Below, piece after piece: positions 7,874 through 17,195 of a DNA stretch of 64,000 nt (position 1 is the stretch's first letter; each line of letters opens with the position of its first letter). Source of the DNA: Desulfomonile tiedjei DSM 6799 (GTDB taxonomy: Bacteria > Desulfobacterota > Desulfomonilia > Desulfomonilales > Desulfomonilaceae); NCBI RefSeq assembly GCF_000266945.1, contig NC_018025.1:5522001-5586000 (forward strand). Reading direction: 5' to 3'. The notes below the pieces were generated by a model. It did no database searches and was not told the origin of the DNA. It worked only from the letters and a program-made list of their open reading frames with translations. The translations under genes were made by a program, and so were the position numbers.

Positions 7874-9007
7874 TTACCTTATCCAGGACACAAAGCCTCG
7901 ATGCTTTCCGGGCTCTGTAAACCTGAATCCGGAGCTTTCTTCTGCTCCATTCCGAGCGAGCCACCCGTCATTCATTTGGGCGAGGATTAATCTTGATGCC
8001 AACGACTTTTCAAGAAATATTTGGCCAAATATGGGCAGCGTCGTCAAGCCCGCAAGGATCAGAGTGTCGTTCATGCTCTTTTTTGCGGCAATGAGATCGT
8101 CCAAATCCCGAAATCGTAGAGGTCCTATGCCGTTGAATCCCCAGTGCGCAGGATAATCCGTTTCGATCATCTCATCGGCATCGCAATCAAGGAATAACAT
8201 GCCGCCTCTCTGTATTACTATTCGAGCCAACTCCTGGCAATATTCCCGCAAGAAAGGATCAAGTATCCGGGACATTCCCCATGATTCGGGAAAACCTGCC
8301 GGATGCTCTCTCAGGACAATCATCTTAAGTCCTGCATCTAACATGGCTCCGGCTGCAGCCGCGTGGAAAGAGCACCAGTATCGGAAGATCATACGAGCAG
8401 CTTCAGGGTCCATAGACAACATTCTAACTGCAGTGGGGAAATCGAAGCTCATCCACAGAGCATCCCACAACCCGAATCCCACGGTTCCCGCCAGTGCGAT
8501 TCTCTCCTGAGTTGCAGCGCGCAGGCTGTTGAAGAACGATCTGATATTGTCAGTATCATCCGGGATCTTGGCAACTTTGGACCGCCAGTCCTGAATCGTG
8601 CGACACGTCCCGCCCTGGTACAGGAGTTGAACCGGGCCTTCATCAGCGTGCAGGAGCGAGAACGTTCGACCCGCTCCATCTGACAGAACACCTTGTCCCA
8701 AAAATCGAAATCCATATGGATAGAGCGCAACGGATATATCGTAACCGGCATCAGCCTCCACTTTGATTTCCACTGCCCTCTCAAGAATCTTCTGGATGGA
8801 ATCTCGTGAAAAGAAACGGTTCGCGGGCGATCGCAGGAAACGGCGTTTGAACGATCGGCGCAATGCATCGGCTCTCGAAAAGCTTACTACATCCGGCATG
8901 ATCGGATTGTAGAAAGGCGAAAGGAGTCTGGGCCGAATTTTTTCAGAGTCCTGTACAAATGAGTACATCTGCACCGCCATTTCTTTCCCGTACGCATGGA
9001 GATCCAC
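7874..9007 (-). CDS. Uroporphyrinogen decarboxylase (URO-D) superfamily protein
   Basis: A 377-residue cytoplasmic protein with the TIM-barrel pattern of URO-D-like enzymes. This superfamily includes HemE and corrinoid-dependent methyltransferases such as MtaA and CmuA. Recognisable parts are the central ALAGTVGFGLWDALWMSFDF segment, a HEHPAG-like stretch (VLREHPAGFPESWG), LFLDCDADEM and a C-terminal NGIGPLRFRDL strand. The N-terminal Arg pairs expected of true HemE are not evident, so a methyltransferase-like role is more likely than heme synthesis. Start is GTG at 9007. It heads the run with cvpA and the LysM lipoprotein; why these are together is unclear. Confidence 0.65.
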   Translation of the reverse strand: MDLHAYGKEMAVQMYSFVQDSEKIRPRLLSPFYNPIMPDVVSFSRADALRRSFKRRFLRSPANRFFSRDSIQKILERAVEIKVEADAGYDISVALYPYGFRFLGQGVLSDGAGRTFSLLHADEGPVQLLYQGGTCRTIQDWRSKVAKIPDDTDNIRSFFNSLRAATQERIALAGTVGFGLWDALWMSFDFPTAVRMLSMDPEAARMIFRYWCSFHAAAAGAMLDAGLKMIVLREHPAGFPESWGMSRILDPFLREYCQELARIVIQRGGMLFLDCDADEMIETDYPAHWGFNGIGPLRFRDLDDLIAAKKSMNDTLILAGLTTLPIFGQIFLEKSLASRLILAQMNDGWLARNGAEESSGFRFTEPGKHRGFVSWIR

Positions 9008-9307
9008 TCACGCTTCTTCTAGTATTCATAATCCAATTTGTCAATAGAAATCAAATTGTTCTTCTATTTTCTTAAAGAAATACTCAATGGATGCGTTGTC
9101 AGGTCAGCTTACGGACTACTTCTGAGGCGATTCTCTATATAACCAGATATGTCAAATCGCGGAATACGGTTTGGAGAACCCGCGAGAAAACCGCTTTGGC
9201 AAAACGATTTATCAGCTCTCGCTGGTTTTGTTCATTCAATCTATGGATGAGAGAAGTTCGTTGCTTCTCGATGGCACGTCATGCTGCCAGTCGGCTGTTT
9301 AAGGTAG
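9008..9307. other. Gene-free stretch
   Basis: AT-rich near 9020-9090, then mixed composition. A 77-codon plus-strand frame is present but is Arg/Ser-rich with no family signal and no ribosome site. Nothing supported. Confidence 0.4.
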
Positions 9308-9706
9308 TCATTTTGATACTGTAACCGTAATTTTGTACAATGCTAGTCCAGTTACATAATCTGCTACAACAATGAGGATGAAAGGGAATGGCGATTCGAG
9401 GAGCCATGCTATCGGATCCTGGTAAAAGCTCACCTTAATCCATCCCTCCAGGGCGGAGACTATTGCAAGATCCGACATCATAATAATACCGAGAAATCCG
9501 ATAAAACTATTGAGGAGTAAACCCCACACCGCAGTCCTTCTGGAGAGGAACAGCACGGTTACCACTATCGCGTCAGTGCCGGAGAACAAACTGGCCCACA
9601 AATGGCTAAGAAATTGTTCCGGTGGATGCATTTTGAAATGCAGCATCAAGGAAGCAACAGAAAGCGCGACCAACCCCACCAACAACTGAACTCGCTGCGA
9701 TTCCAT
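9308..9706 (-). CDS. Hypothetical small polytopic membrane protein
   Basis: About 132 residues with four hydrophobic stretches: LLVGLVALSVASLML, GTDAIVVTVLFL, GLLLNSFIGFLGIIMM and FPFILIVVADYVTGLALY. This gives a four-helix inner-membrane protein of no family I recognise. The ATG at 9706 is preferred over the GTG at 9712 because GAGG lies five bases before it. That ribosome site overlaps the TGA of the preceding small frame, suggesting coupled translation. Confidence 0.6.
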   Translation of the reverse strand: MESQRVQLLVGLVALSVASLMLHFKMHPPEQFLSHLWASLFSGTDAIVVTVLFLSRRTAVWGLLLNSFIGFLGIIMMSDLAIVSALEGWIKVSFYQDPIAWLLESPFPFILIVVADYVTGLALYKITVTVSK

Positions 9707-9713
9707 AAGCACC

Positions 9714-9917
9714 TCAGGTGAATCGTACCGACCAGCCCAACAGAAAAACGAGAATTACGGCTATCGTATGAAGAATGAACCAACCCCGTTTGGGAAACAT
9801 TATTGCTGCGAGCATGCTTACACTCCGAAATAATGAGCGGCCAGTCTGCCGGCCGTATAAACTGCACCAAATCCGACAAAGTGCACCAACCACCACCTGA
9901 CTGTCAGAAAACGCCAT
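9714..9917 (-). CDS. Possible small single-span membrane protein
   Basis: A 67-codon frame ending in one clear membrane helix (WFILHTIAVILVFLLGW, about 46-62). Its stop codon lies inside the ribosome site of the next gene, which favours a real coupled pair, but the first half has no distinguishing features. It may be a short membrane peptide or a chance frame. Confidence 0.35.
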   Translation of the reverse strand: MAFSDSQVVVGALCRIWCSLYGRQTGRSLFRSVSMLAAIMFPKRGWFILHTIAVILVFLLGWSVRFT

Positions 9918-9988
9918 TTCTTATTCACGATGGGCACTCCCACATAATTCCGGGTAAGTTATTGTAAACATAAGACAGCCATCATACC

Positions 9989-10034
9989 AAACGGTTCATA
10001 CAAGACCGTTTTGTTTGTACATGAAACTGTACAT
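9989..10034. promoter_or_regulatory. Candidate operator region upstream of the MmgE/PrpD gene
   Basis: AAACGGT (9989-9995) and ACCGTTT (10005-10011) form a perfect inverted repeat around nine bases. Two direct copies of TGTACAT follow at 10016-10022 and 10028-10034, each containing the palindrome TGTACA. All lie 70-115 bases before the ATG at 10104. They look like binding sites for a dimeric repressor or activator; the protein is unknown. Confidence 0.4.
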
Positions 10035-10103
10035 AGAAACAGGATACTGATAACAGAAGAGATGTTTGTTCTTCTTGCGCCGAACGTTGAAAAGAGGACT
10101 GCA

Positions 10104-11471
10104 ATGTTGATGGCACATGAATTGGCTTCTTTCGTAGTAAACACTTCGTACAAAGACATGTCCGATCAAGTCGTAAATGCGCTGAAGATCAGAGTTATGG
10201 ACTCCATCGGGTGCGCAATCGGAGCTATCGGTTCACCGCCGATAAAAATGATTCTGAGTCAAATCGATGATTTTGAGAGTACCGGACATTGCACTCTTAT
10301 CGCCGCCGGTAAAGCCTCTCCCGATCGGGCTGCATTCTATAATAGCGCTCTGGTCCGTTTCCTGGATTTCAATGACAGCTTTCTGGCCTCGAACGAAACG
10401 TGTCATCCCAGCGACAATTTGGGCGCAGTTCTGGCCGCCACAGAATATGCAGATGGAGACGGAGCTGATTTTCTCCTGGCTCTTGCGGTCGCCTACCAGG
10501 TGCAATGCCGGTTGAGCGAAGTCGCGCCCGTAAGAAACAGAGGCTTCGACCATGTCACCCAGGGCGCTTTTGCTTTGGCTGCAGGGATTTCAAAAGCTTT
10601 GGGGTTGGATGAGGCGCGTACCACAAATGCCATTGGAATCTGCGGGACAGCTTTCAATGCCTTACGTGTGACGAGAACCGGAGCCTTGTCCAACTGGAAA
10701 GGGCTGGCGTACCCTAATGCTGCATTTTGTGCGACTCACGGCACTTTTCTCGCGATGCGCGGCATTACCGGACCCATGGAAGTGTTCGAAGGCAATAAAG
10801 GCTTCATGGATTCCATAAGTGGGAGATTCGAAATCGAATGGAAACACGAACAGTTGGATAGAGTCCTGAAAACCATTCTGAAAAGGTACAATGCGGAAAT
10901 CCATTCACAATCGACTCTGGAGGGAATCCTTGAACTGAAGTCCGAGAATGGCTTCACTGCAGAAGACGTAGACAGAATTGAAATAGAAACCTTCGATGTT
11001 GCCTACAATATTATCGGCGGTGGCGAAGAGGGGGTTAAAACCGTGGTCAGGACAAAAGAGCAAGCTGACCACAGCCTCCATTATATGATTGCTGTTGCCA
11101 TTCTGGACGATCAGGTGTTGCCGCCTCAGTACGCAGACGAACGAATCTTACGCGACGATGTCCAGGGACTGCTCACCAAGATTGACGTGTTGCCTTCGGA
11201 AGCATTCAGCCGACGTTTTCCCGAGGAAATGCCCTGCAGGATGAGAATCGTGCTTAAAAACGGCGTAGTGCTGATCAAGGAGAAAAAGGATTACGAAGGA
11301 TTCACCTCAAGACCCATGACGTGGGAAGCGGCAGCAACGAAATTTCATGGCTTAAGTGAAGGCAGGGCTAATCTCGCGCTCAGGACGGAGATCCTACAGG
11401 CTATCAATCAACTGGAGTCGATACGAATCCGTGATTTTATGAGACTGCTATCGGAGGTTCGGAGCGGCTAG
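10104..11471 (+). CDS. MmgE/PrpD family dehydratase-type protein
   Basis: A 455-residue member of the 2-methylcitrate dehydratase/MmgE family. The family also includes cis-aconitate decarboxylase and iminodisuccinate epimerase. Hallmarks are the N-terminal MDSIGCAIGAI segment, ARFLDFND-like ALVRFLDFND, HPSDNLGAVLA, ALGLDEARTTNAIGI with CGTAFNALR, and a C-terminal MPCRMRIVLKNG segment. The ATG at 10104 is chosen because GAGG sits six bases upstream; earlier frame-open codons are only weak starts. A phosphosulfolactate-synthase-like gene follows after 29 bases, suggesting one pathway. No methylcitrate synthase or PrpB lies nearby, so a propionate role is unlikely. The actual substrate is unknown. 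Confidence 0.85.
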   Translation: MLMAHELASFVVNTSYKDMSDQVVNALKIRVMDSIGCAIGAIGSPPIKMILSQIDDFESTGHCTLIAAGKASPDRAAFYNSALVRFLDFNDSFLASNETCHPSDNLGAVLAATEYADGDGADFLLALAVAYQVQCRLSEVAPVRNRGFDHVTQGAFALAAGISKALGLDEARTTNAIGICGTAFNALRVTRTGALSNWKGLAYPNAAFCATHGTFLAMRGITGPMEVFEGNKGFMDSISGRFEIEWKHEQLDRVLKTILKRYNAEIHSQSTLEGILELKSENGFTAEDVDRIEIETFDVAYNIIGGGEEGVKTVVRTKEQADHSLHYMIAVAILDDQVLPPQYADERILRDDVQGLLTKIDVLPSEAFSRRFPEEMPCRMRIVLKNGVVLIKEKKDYEGFTSRPMTWEAAATKFHGLSEGRANLALRTEILQAINQLESIRIRDFMRLLSEVRSG

Positions 11472-11500
11472 CTCAACCTTCCCTGAGGAAAGGACTGCAT

Positions 11501-12346
11501 ATGAACGATCGGGAAATGAATGGCGGAAGAGCTTTTCCTTTTATCAGCCTCAATGAACGACAGCCCAAGCCGCGTTCTGTGGGAATAACCGAAATCAGGG
11601 GGCCGTATTATACGCCAATGGGCAAGCGTTATCTTCAAGACATATTCGAGACCGTAGGCGCTTGGGTCGATTCCCTAAAATTTGCCGGAGGCTCTTTTAC
11701 GCTTATGCCGCGCAAAGCGTTAAAGGAACTAATTGAACTGTGTCATTCCCATCAAGTAATGGTGTCAACCGGAGGCTTTATCGAACGAGTCCTCACATTC
11801 GGCAGAGATGCCGTGGATCGATACATCAAAGAATGCAAGGACGTAGGATTCGATATCGTTGAAATTTCCAGTGGGTTCATAACTGTTCCCACCGACGATT
11901 TGTTGCGCCTCGTCGAAAAAGTCCAAAAGGCAGGGATGAAGCCCAAGCCTGAAGTGGGAATACAGTTCGGTGCGGGCGGAGCTTCTGCAGCAGAGGAACT
12001 GGCAGCCGAAGGAGTGCAGGATCCTGCATGGATGATCGCCAAGGCTAAGAGATTCATCGATGCAGGAGCGTACATGATTATGATCGAATCAGAAGGAATA
12101 ACAGAGAACGTCGCAACATGGCGTACCGGGGTAGCAGCACAGGTGATCAATGCTCTCGGTCTCGAGAAACCCATGTTCGAAGCCGCTGACCCGGAAGTCT
12201 TCGGATGGTACATAAAGAATTACGGACCTGAAGTTAACCTTTTCGTAGACCACAGCCAAATCGTACAGCTTGAATGCCTCAGATCCGGCCTGTGGGGCAC
12301 CAAAGACGTCTGGGGACGAGTCCTTACCTATAAAGAAACCGAATGA
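11501..12346 (+). CDS. Phosphosulfolactate synthase (ComA) family protein
   Basis: A 281-residue TIM-barrel enzyme of the ComA/HSA32 family. ComA adds sulfite to phosphoenolpyruvate to make phosphosulfolactate, the first step of coenzyme M synthesis in methanogens. Visible pieces include GAWVDSLKFAGGSFTLMP, VMVSTGGFIERVL, VEISSGFI, KPKPEVGIQFGAGGAS, YMIMIESEGITENV and the C-terminal FVDHSQIVQLECLRSGLWG. All follow the family order. It lies 29 bases after the MmgE/PrpD gene with a ribosome site (GAGGAAAGG). Whether it truly makes phosphosulfolactate here is not shown; plant and bacterial relatives of unknown function also exist. Confidence 0.85.
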   Translation: MNDREMNGGRAFPFISLNERQPKPRSVGITEIRGPYYTPMGKRYLQDIFETVGAWVDSLKFAGGSFTLMPRKALKELIELCHSHQVMVSTGGFIERVLTFGRDAVDRYIKECKDVGFDIVEISSGFITVPTDDLLRLVEKVQKAGMKPKPEVGIQFGAGGASAAEELAAEGVQDPAWMIAKAKRFIDAGAYMIMIESEGITENVATWRTGVAAQVINALGLEKPMFEAADPEVFGWYIKNYGPEVNLFVDHSQIVQLECLRSGLWGTKDVWGRVLTYKETE

Positions 12347-12457
12347 CCCCGAGACTCTCCACGTCCGATGCCCATTCGCTTCAAGCAGTAAATACAATCG
12401 ATTCTTGATTTCAGTCTGCCACACAATCGAATAATTGCTATTCCACTGCGGCTTACG

Positions 12458-12486
12458 TTGACAGTGCGGCTAAAATCGTGTAAGCA
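12458..12486 (+). promoter_or_regulatory. Weak sigma70-like promoter for the M23 peptidase gene
   Basis: TTGACA at 12458-12463 and TAAGCA at 12481-12486 with 17-base spacing, 39 bases before the ATG. The -35 is perfect, the -10 poor. Confidence 0.35.
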
Positions 12487-12524
12487 GACTGCATTGTGTA
12501 CTGTTGTCGATGTGAAGGAAGGTA

Positions 12525-13274
12525 ATGGATAAAGGGCTCCAGATCGTTGTGGTTCTTTGCGCCCTTTTCACAATATCATGTTCCGGGACCTCCGGGCTCG
12601 TGAAGAAAGACTCTTGCCTTGACGGCAAGAATCTGAAAGCACAGGCTGTGGAATCCCGATGCGTTGCTCTGGGCGCTCTTCCCCCGGAAGCGGAGCTTTG
12701 TACAGGGACTCCAGTTCGCAAAGACCGGAACTTGACTTCGCGCCTCAAAGATCTGGGATCTGACCTTGCCAATCTTCTCAACGGAAAAAAACATCCCCGT
12801 ATTCCCGAGCTTCAGTTTCCGATAGAGTCGGGAGTTCTTTCTTCACCATTCGGTTATCGCAGAGGCATCTTCCATAGCGGCGTAGACATCTGCGCGAAAA
12901 AAGGTGAACCGATTCATGCGTGCGCAGATGGAACCGTGACCTTCTGCGGAACCAGGAAAGGCTACCGCAGTTACGGCCAGACGGTGCTCCTGGATCACGG
13001 AAAGGACGTGTTTACCCATTACGCTCATATGAGCGCAATTCACGTGCGAAAAGGGCAAAGCGTCAAAGCCGGCCAGGTTATCGGATTGGTCGGCAGCACC
13101 GGGCGATCCACAAGTCCTCATCTCCATCTGGAAGTAAAGGTCGCGAACCAGCTTTATAATCCTATGGCGCACTTCGCCAAATCGGAACTCAGAAATGTGG
13201 AAGTAGCAAAGAGTTTTTCCGATACCCCCATGGGCCCGGTCCCGTCCCGCCGACGATTACATTCTCGAGACTGA
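12525..13274 (+). CDS. M23 family peptidoglycan endopeptidase lipoprotein
   Basis: A 249-residue lipoprotein (signal ending FTISC, Cys about 19) with a C-terminal LytM/M23 domain. The zinc ligands and catalytic residues are visible: H in FHSGVDI with Asp two residues on, and HLHLE near residue 205. GVLSSPFGYRRG before them is the usual domain start, and GLVGSTGRSTSPHLHLEV the usual end. With its active-site motif intact it should cleave peptide cross-links, or act as an amidase activator, at the outer-membrane/wall interface. GGAAGG lies just upstream of the ATG. It is a single gene. Confidence 0.9.
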   Translation: MDKGLQIVVVLCALFTISCSGTSGLVKKDSCLDGKNLKAQAVESRCVALGALPPEAELCTGTPVRKDRNLTSRLKDLGSDLANLLNGKKHPRIPELQFPIESGVLSSPFGYRRGIFHSGVDICAKKGEPIHACADGTVTFCGTRKGYRSYGQTVLLDHGKDVFTHYAHMSAIHVRKGQSVKAGQVIGLVGSTGRSTSPHLHLEVKVANQLYNPMAHFAKSELRNVEVAKSFSDTPMGPVPSRRRLHSRD

Positions 13275-13685
13275 TATTTTTTCTCACACTATCTATACAT
13301 GAGAGTTGTGTCCGGCAGTGACGCCAGTCGCTACCAATACTTCTTCATATAGGTGTGGACTACTTTATACCGTTTCTCTTACAGGCATGTACTGTCGAAA
13401 AAGAAGAAGCACTGACTTGAGAACCAAGTTATAGCAAACGACATAATTTCTGACCTTTTGAACACATTGTCCTTTAATAGTACGGTAGGGGCAGGCGTCC
13501 CTGCCGGCCCGAACCGGTTGATCTTTATTTGAAAAATGTGCCGGCATGGAGGCACGGCACCTACCAAATTGCCGAGAAGTGCTTTTCGCAATTGGACACT
13601 GTTTCATACACTTGCTATAGTGTGGAGCACCCAACTAATGTAAGATTTTGAGAAACACTTTTGTGTCAGAGGTTCAATGACTTAG
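13275..13685. other. Gene-free stretch containing repeat family B copy 1
   Basis: Apart from the dispersed repeat at 13440-13596 there is no supported feature. Frames on the minus strand here lie inside the repeat and have no independent support. Confidence 0.5.
13440..13596 (+). repeat. Dispersed palindromic repeat, family B copy 1
   Basis: Matches 20576-20722 over about 150 bases: GACATAAT..CTGACCTTTTGAAC start, a GGCAGGCGTCCCTGCCGGCC-type block, then GTGCCGGCATGGAGGCACGG and a common TTTCGCAAT..GGACA end. The internal blocks are themselves palindromic. Other copies are at 39390-39702 (split), 52461-52570 and 63820-63945. Confidence 0.8.
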
Positions 13686-16600
13686 CTATTTGTGCCGGTA
13701 GTCCAATGCTGCGCGTACGGCGGCAAGAATCTGTTTGAAATTGTATGGCTTGGAGACGAATCCGACCGCACCGAGTTCCAGAATCTCCCTTCCTTGATTG
13801 GCCGGGGAATATCCGCTCGCGATGAGCACCTTCACATCCGGATTCACCTTCAAGAGCTCTTCCAGACACTCCAAGCCACTCATATCAGGCATCACGAGAT
13901 CGAGAATCACGAGTGAGACGCCTTCCCATATTTCCCGATATATCCGGAGTGCTTCCTGTCCGGAACCTGCTGTCAATACATTGTACCCTGCCTCATTGAG
14001 AAGCTCTTTTCCCAGGTTCCTGATCGATTCCTCATCGTCAATCATGAGGAGCGTTTCTGAACCGAATGCCGGCATCTGTTGAGTAGTCTCGGCGAAAGAC
14101 TCGAATTGCTCTTTGAGTAACGGAAAATAAAGTTTGAAAACTGTGCCCACTTCGGGCTCGCTGGAGCACGTAATATGTCCGAGATGGCTTTTCACAATAC
14201 CGAATACGATGGACAATCCTAATCCCGTTCCTTCGCCGGGCTGTTTTGTCGTGAAAAACGGCTCGAAAACACGGTCGAGAACGTCCTTGTCCATCCCTTT
14301 ACCCGTGTCGGAGACCATGAGCATCACGTACTTGCCGGGTTTCGTCTCCGGGCGAGTGCGGCAGTAGTCGCGATCGAGGTCTACTGTACGGGTTTCCAGT
14401 ACGAAATTTCCCCCCTTAGGCATTGCTTGTTTTGCATTGACCGCAAGATTGAGCACAATCTGTTCTATCTGAGTAGGGTCTGCCTGGATCATGACTGGAT
14501 TTTCGGCCAACTGCAGCTTTACCGCAATATTCTTCGGCATCGTACTGCGCAGAAGGTCTTCCATGAAGCGCAATTCCTGGTTCAGGTTTACCGGACGAAG
14601 CTTTGTCTCGACTTTTCGACTGAAGGTGAGAATGCGCTGAACGACATCACTTCCTCTTTTGGCTGCAGTCCTGATTGCCAGTATTCGTTGATAATCCGAC
14701 TCTGCTTTATTCTTTCCGAGCAAAAGCAAGTCTGCGTATCCGAGCACTATCTGCAGGAGATTGTTGAAATCGTGCGCCAAACCTCCTGCAAGCGTTCCGA
14801 TTGCCTCCATTTTCGAAGCCTGCCGGAGTTGCTCTTCCAGATGTCGACGTTCCGTCACGTCCCGGAGATGTACGATGACTCCTTCAATTTCACCACTCGA
14901 CTCCACTACTAAAGGAAAGGTGCACACATCGAGCCAACCGGTAATACTATTTGCCGGCCCCCCTTTGGGAATGACAAAGGAAGTGGCTTGACCTGTTTTC
15001 AAGGTCTGCAGAGCCGGGCAGGATGGGCATACCTCATCAATACCCTGATATGCTTCGTGGCATTTTTTTCCAATCAAAGGCTCATCATGTTTGTACCATT
15101 TCTGCATGGTAGCGTTTGTACGAATGATTCGCAGATCTTTGTCCATGATACTGAGCCCGTCCTGAATGCAGGAGAATACGCTTGCAAGAAACCGTTCACG
15201 TTCCTGAAGAGCCTTTTCGCCTTGGATACGGTAGGTAATGTCCTCACAGCTTACAATCTGATCTCCCGTAGAGAGCTGCACAGGAATGAAGTGGATCAGC
15301 TTGTCAGTTCCATCCTTGCAGCGTACCTTGAAGGTTCTCGGGCGCTGTTCTCCTGTCGCACCCTTCCTCATATCCTGCATCCATGACGCAATCACCTGCT
15401 TGCGATAAGCTGACTCCGGAAACGCTTTCCGCAGCCACTCTCGGCCGTTTGGCACTTCCTGCAGGTCGTACCCGAAGAGCTCTTTGAATTTGGGATTCAC
15501 ATAGGCGAGGTCGTTGGATTGAGATAGCATCATAAGCGCGAAGGGAGCATTATCGACAAGAATCTGGAATTTCTTGCGCTCGAGATCAAGTGCAGTTTCC
15601 ACGTGTTTTCGACCGCTAATATCTTTCATGATACCGAGCACGCGAAATACGGAGCCGCTCTCGTCTTTTTGGCAAAGACCTTTATCTTCTATCCAAATAT
15701 AGGTGCCATCCTTACGTTTGAATCGATAATCGATCTGGAAACTGACACCTCTCGCCACGGCTCTCTCAAATGCGGCAACGGCTTCGAAGCGGTCTTCGGG
15801 ATGTATCAGCTTTCTCCACCCGCGAGTATCCGAGACCAATTCTTGGATCGTGTAGCCTGTTGTGGCTTCGATTGCTCCTGACCATTTGACTTTTCCCGTT
15901 GCAGGATCGTATTCGTAAATGAGTTGCCCGGTTTGTTCGGTAACAATGCTATACAGTTCCTGGCTTTCATTCAGTCTGTCCTGAACAAGTCTGCGGTCTG
16001 TCACATCTCTGGCTATTCCGTGTATTCCAATCGGTTTGCCCTCCTTCAACATCAAACGGCTGGTAATTTCCATCCACACGGGTTTACCTGATTTCGATCG
16101 GACGAGAATTTCGTAGGGCCCGGTACATTGGATTCCCTGCTCAACTTTGAGACGAAGATTCTCCCGAACAAGCGGCAGAGATGAAGGTGCAATGAAATCT
16201 TGATATCTGGATTTGAGGAACTCCTCCCGTTCATAACCGAGAATGCGGGTTATCGCGTCATTTACCGATAAATAGTTGCCTTTAAGATCGTGAGTGTAGA
16301 TGACGTCATTTGCATTTTCAAACAGGTCTTTGTAGCGCCTTTGACTTTTCTTCAGCTCATCTTCAGCAAGTCTACGATCCGTAATATTCCTGGATATCGC
16401 TTTGAATCCTATGATTCGATCCGTCTCGAACAACAATTGGACGTTTTGCCCCAGCCACATGATTTTACCGCTTCGATCGATCACGGGCACTTCATAATAA
16501 GTCGTGGCCTTTCTCTTCGCGAACTGAGTTGAATAGAATTTTTCGGCTCTCTTCCGGTAAGCAGGATGGACCAGATCGAAAAATCGTGTCCCCAACAACT

Positions 16601-17195
16601 CTTCAGCGGTACATCCTATTAATTTGAGACCGGGAGGATTTACGAATGTGAAGCATCCTTTTATGTCCGTCGTTACAATGATGTCGCTAACGTGAGCTAC
16701 AAATTGTTCAAATCTGGTTTGGCTTTCAGCGAGAGCCCGTTCCGCTTTCTCCCGTTCTTCAATTGCTTTCTTGACTACTTTTCGGGCATGTTCTTTTTCC
16801 GATGCAAGACTATCGATTACCAACAGAACGAAATTTCGCTTCTTTTGAGAAAATCGTCTGCCAGTTAAATCCACCCGCATTTCACGATCGGCGATTCTGA
16901 GATGTGCTTTGCATGTACGTATCTTGCCGTCGCTTATTATGTGTTCGAGCATATTTTGCACGAGGGAAGATTCTGAAGGATCTGGAAAAAGGTTTGAGAA
17001 GGGAAGCCCCCGCAATTTCGCAAGTTGCGATCCGAGCGATTTACAGGCTGGATTGACTGTGTTTACGGTGAAATTTGCATTGAGCAGAATGGTAGGAACA
17101 GGTAATATTCGGGCCCATTCACGAAAAGTGAAGGGTTCTTCGTCCTGCAGCGCGGTTCCGAGGTCCCCCTCAAAAGGCATGTTGTTTCCGGTCAA
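13686..17195 (-). CDS. Multi-PAS hybrid sensor histidine kinase
   Basis: A 1169-residue, apparently cytoplasmic signalling kinase without membrane segments. About six PAS/PAC modules occupy residues 20-790; repeated cues include FTFVNPPGLKLIGCTAEELL, YLSVNDAITRILGYEREEF and YIWIEDKGLCQKD. A HisKA domain follows, with H-box LAGGLAHDFNN (about 800-810). The ATPase domain shows the N box (LNLAVNAKQAM), G1 (VSDTGKGMD), F box (VFEPFFTTK) and G2 (GTGLGLSIV). The C-terminal receiver has the acidic pair IDDE and phosphoacceptor in VILDLVMPD. The CPSCPALQT stretch in the last PAS could bind a cofactor. Start is TTG at 17195 or ATG at 17180, the latter with GGAA six bases before it. No partner regulator is adjacent; the divergent neighbour is the cNMP/AAA+/ferredoxin fusion. 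Confidence 0.92.
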   Translation of the reverse strand: MTGNNMPFEGDLGTALQDEEPFTFREWARILPVPTILLNANFTVNTVNPACKSLGSQLAKLRGLPFSNLFPDPSESSLVQNMLEHIISDGKIRTCKAHLRIADREMRVDLTGRRFSQKKRNFVLLVIDSLASEKEHARKVVKKAIEEREKAERALAESQTRFEQFVAHVSDIIVTTDIKGCFTFVNPPGLKLIGCTAEELLGTRFFDLVHPAYRKRAEKFYSTQFAKRKATTYYEVPVIDRSGKIMWLGQNVQLLFETDRIIGFKAISRNITDRRLAEDELKKSQRRYKDLFENANDVIYTHDLKGNYLSVNDAITRILGYEREEFLKSRYQDFIAPSSLPLVRENLRLKVEQGIQCTGPYEILVRSKSGKPVWMEITSRLMLKEGKPIGIHGIARDVTDRRLVQDRLNESQELYSIVTEQTGQLIYEYDPATGKVKWSGAIEATTGYTIQELVSDTRGWRKLIHPEDRFEAVAAFERAVARGVSFQIDYRFKRKDGTYIWIEDKGLCQKDESGSVFRVLGIMKDISGRKHVETALDLERKKFQILVDNAPFALMMLSQSNDLAYVNPKFKELFGYDLQEVPNGREWLRKAFPESAYRKQVIASWMQDMRKGATGEQRPRTFKVRCKDGTDKLIHFIPVQLSTGDQIVSCEDITYRIQGEKALQERERFLASVFSCIQDGLSIMDKDLRIIRTNATMQKWYKHDEPLIGKKCHEAYQGIDEVCPSCPALQTLKTGQATSFVIPKGGPANSITGWLDVCTFPLVVESSGEIEGVIVHLRDVTERRHLEEQLRQASKMEAIGTLAGGLAHDFNNLLQIVLGYADLLLLGKNKAESDYQRILAIRTAAKRGSDVVQRILTFSRKVETKLRPVNLNQELRFMEDLLRSTMPKNIAVKLQLAENPVMIQADPTQIEQIVLNLAVNAKQAMPKGGNFVLETRTVDLDRDYCRTRPETKPGKYVMLMVSDTGKGMDKDVLDRVFEPFFTTKQPGEGTGLGLSIVFGIVKSHLGHITCSSEPEVGTVFKLYFPLLKEQFESFAETTQQMPAFGSETLLMIDDEESIRNLGKELLNEAGYNVLTAGSGQEALRIYREIWEGVSLVILDLVMPDMSGLECLEELLKVNPDVKVLIASGYSPANQGREILELGAVGFVSKPYNFKQILAAVRAALDYRHK

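Noticed and set aside
9091-9324. 77-codon plus-strand frame
   Set aside because: No ribosome site, no hydrophobic or conserved pattern, and its end overlaps the 3' part of the minus-strand membrane gene.
13365-13634. Minus-strand frames of 70-89 codons
   Set aside because: They translate the palindromic repeat B; similar frames arise at each copy.
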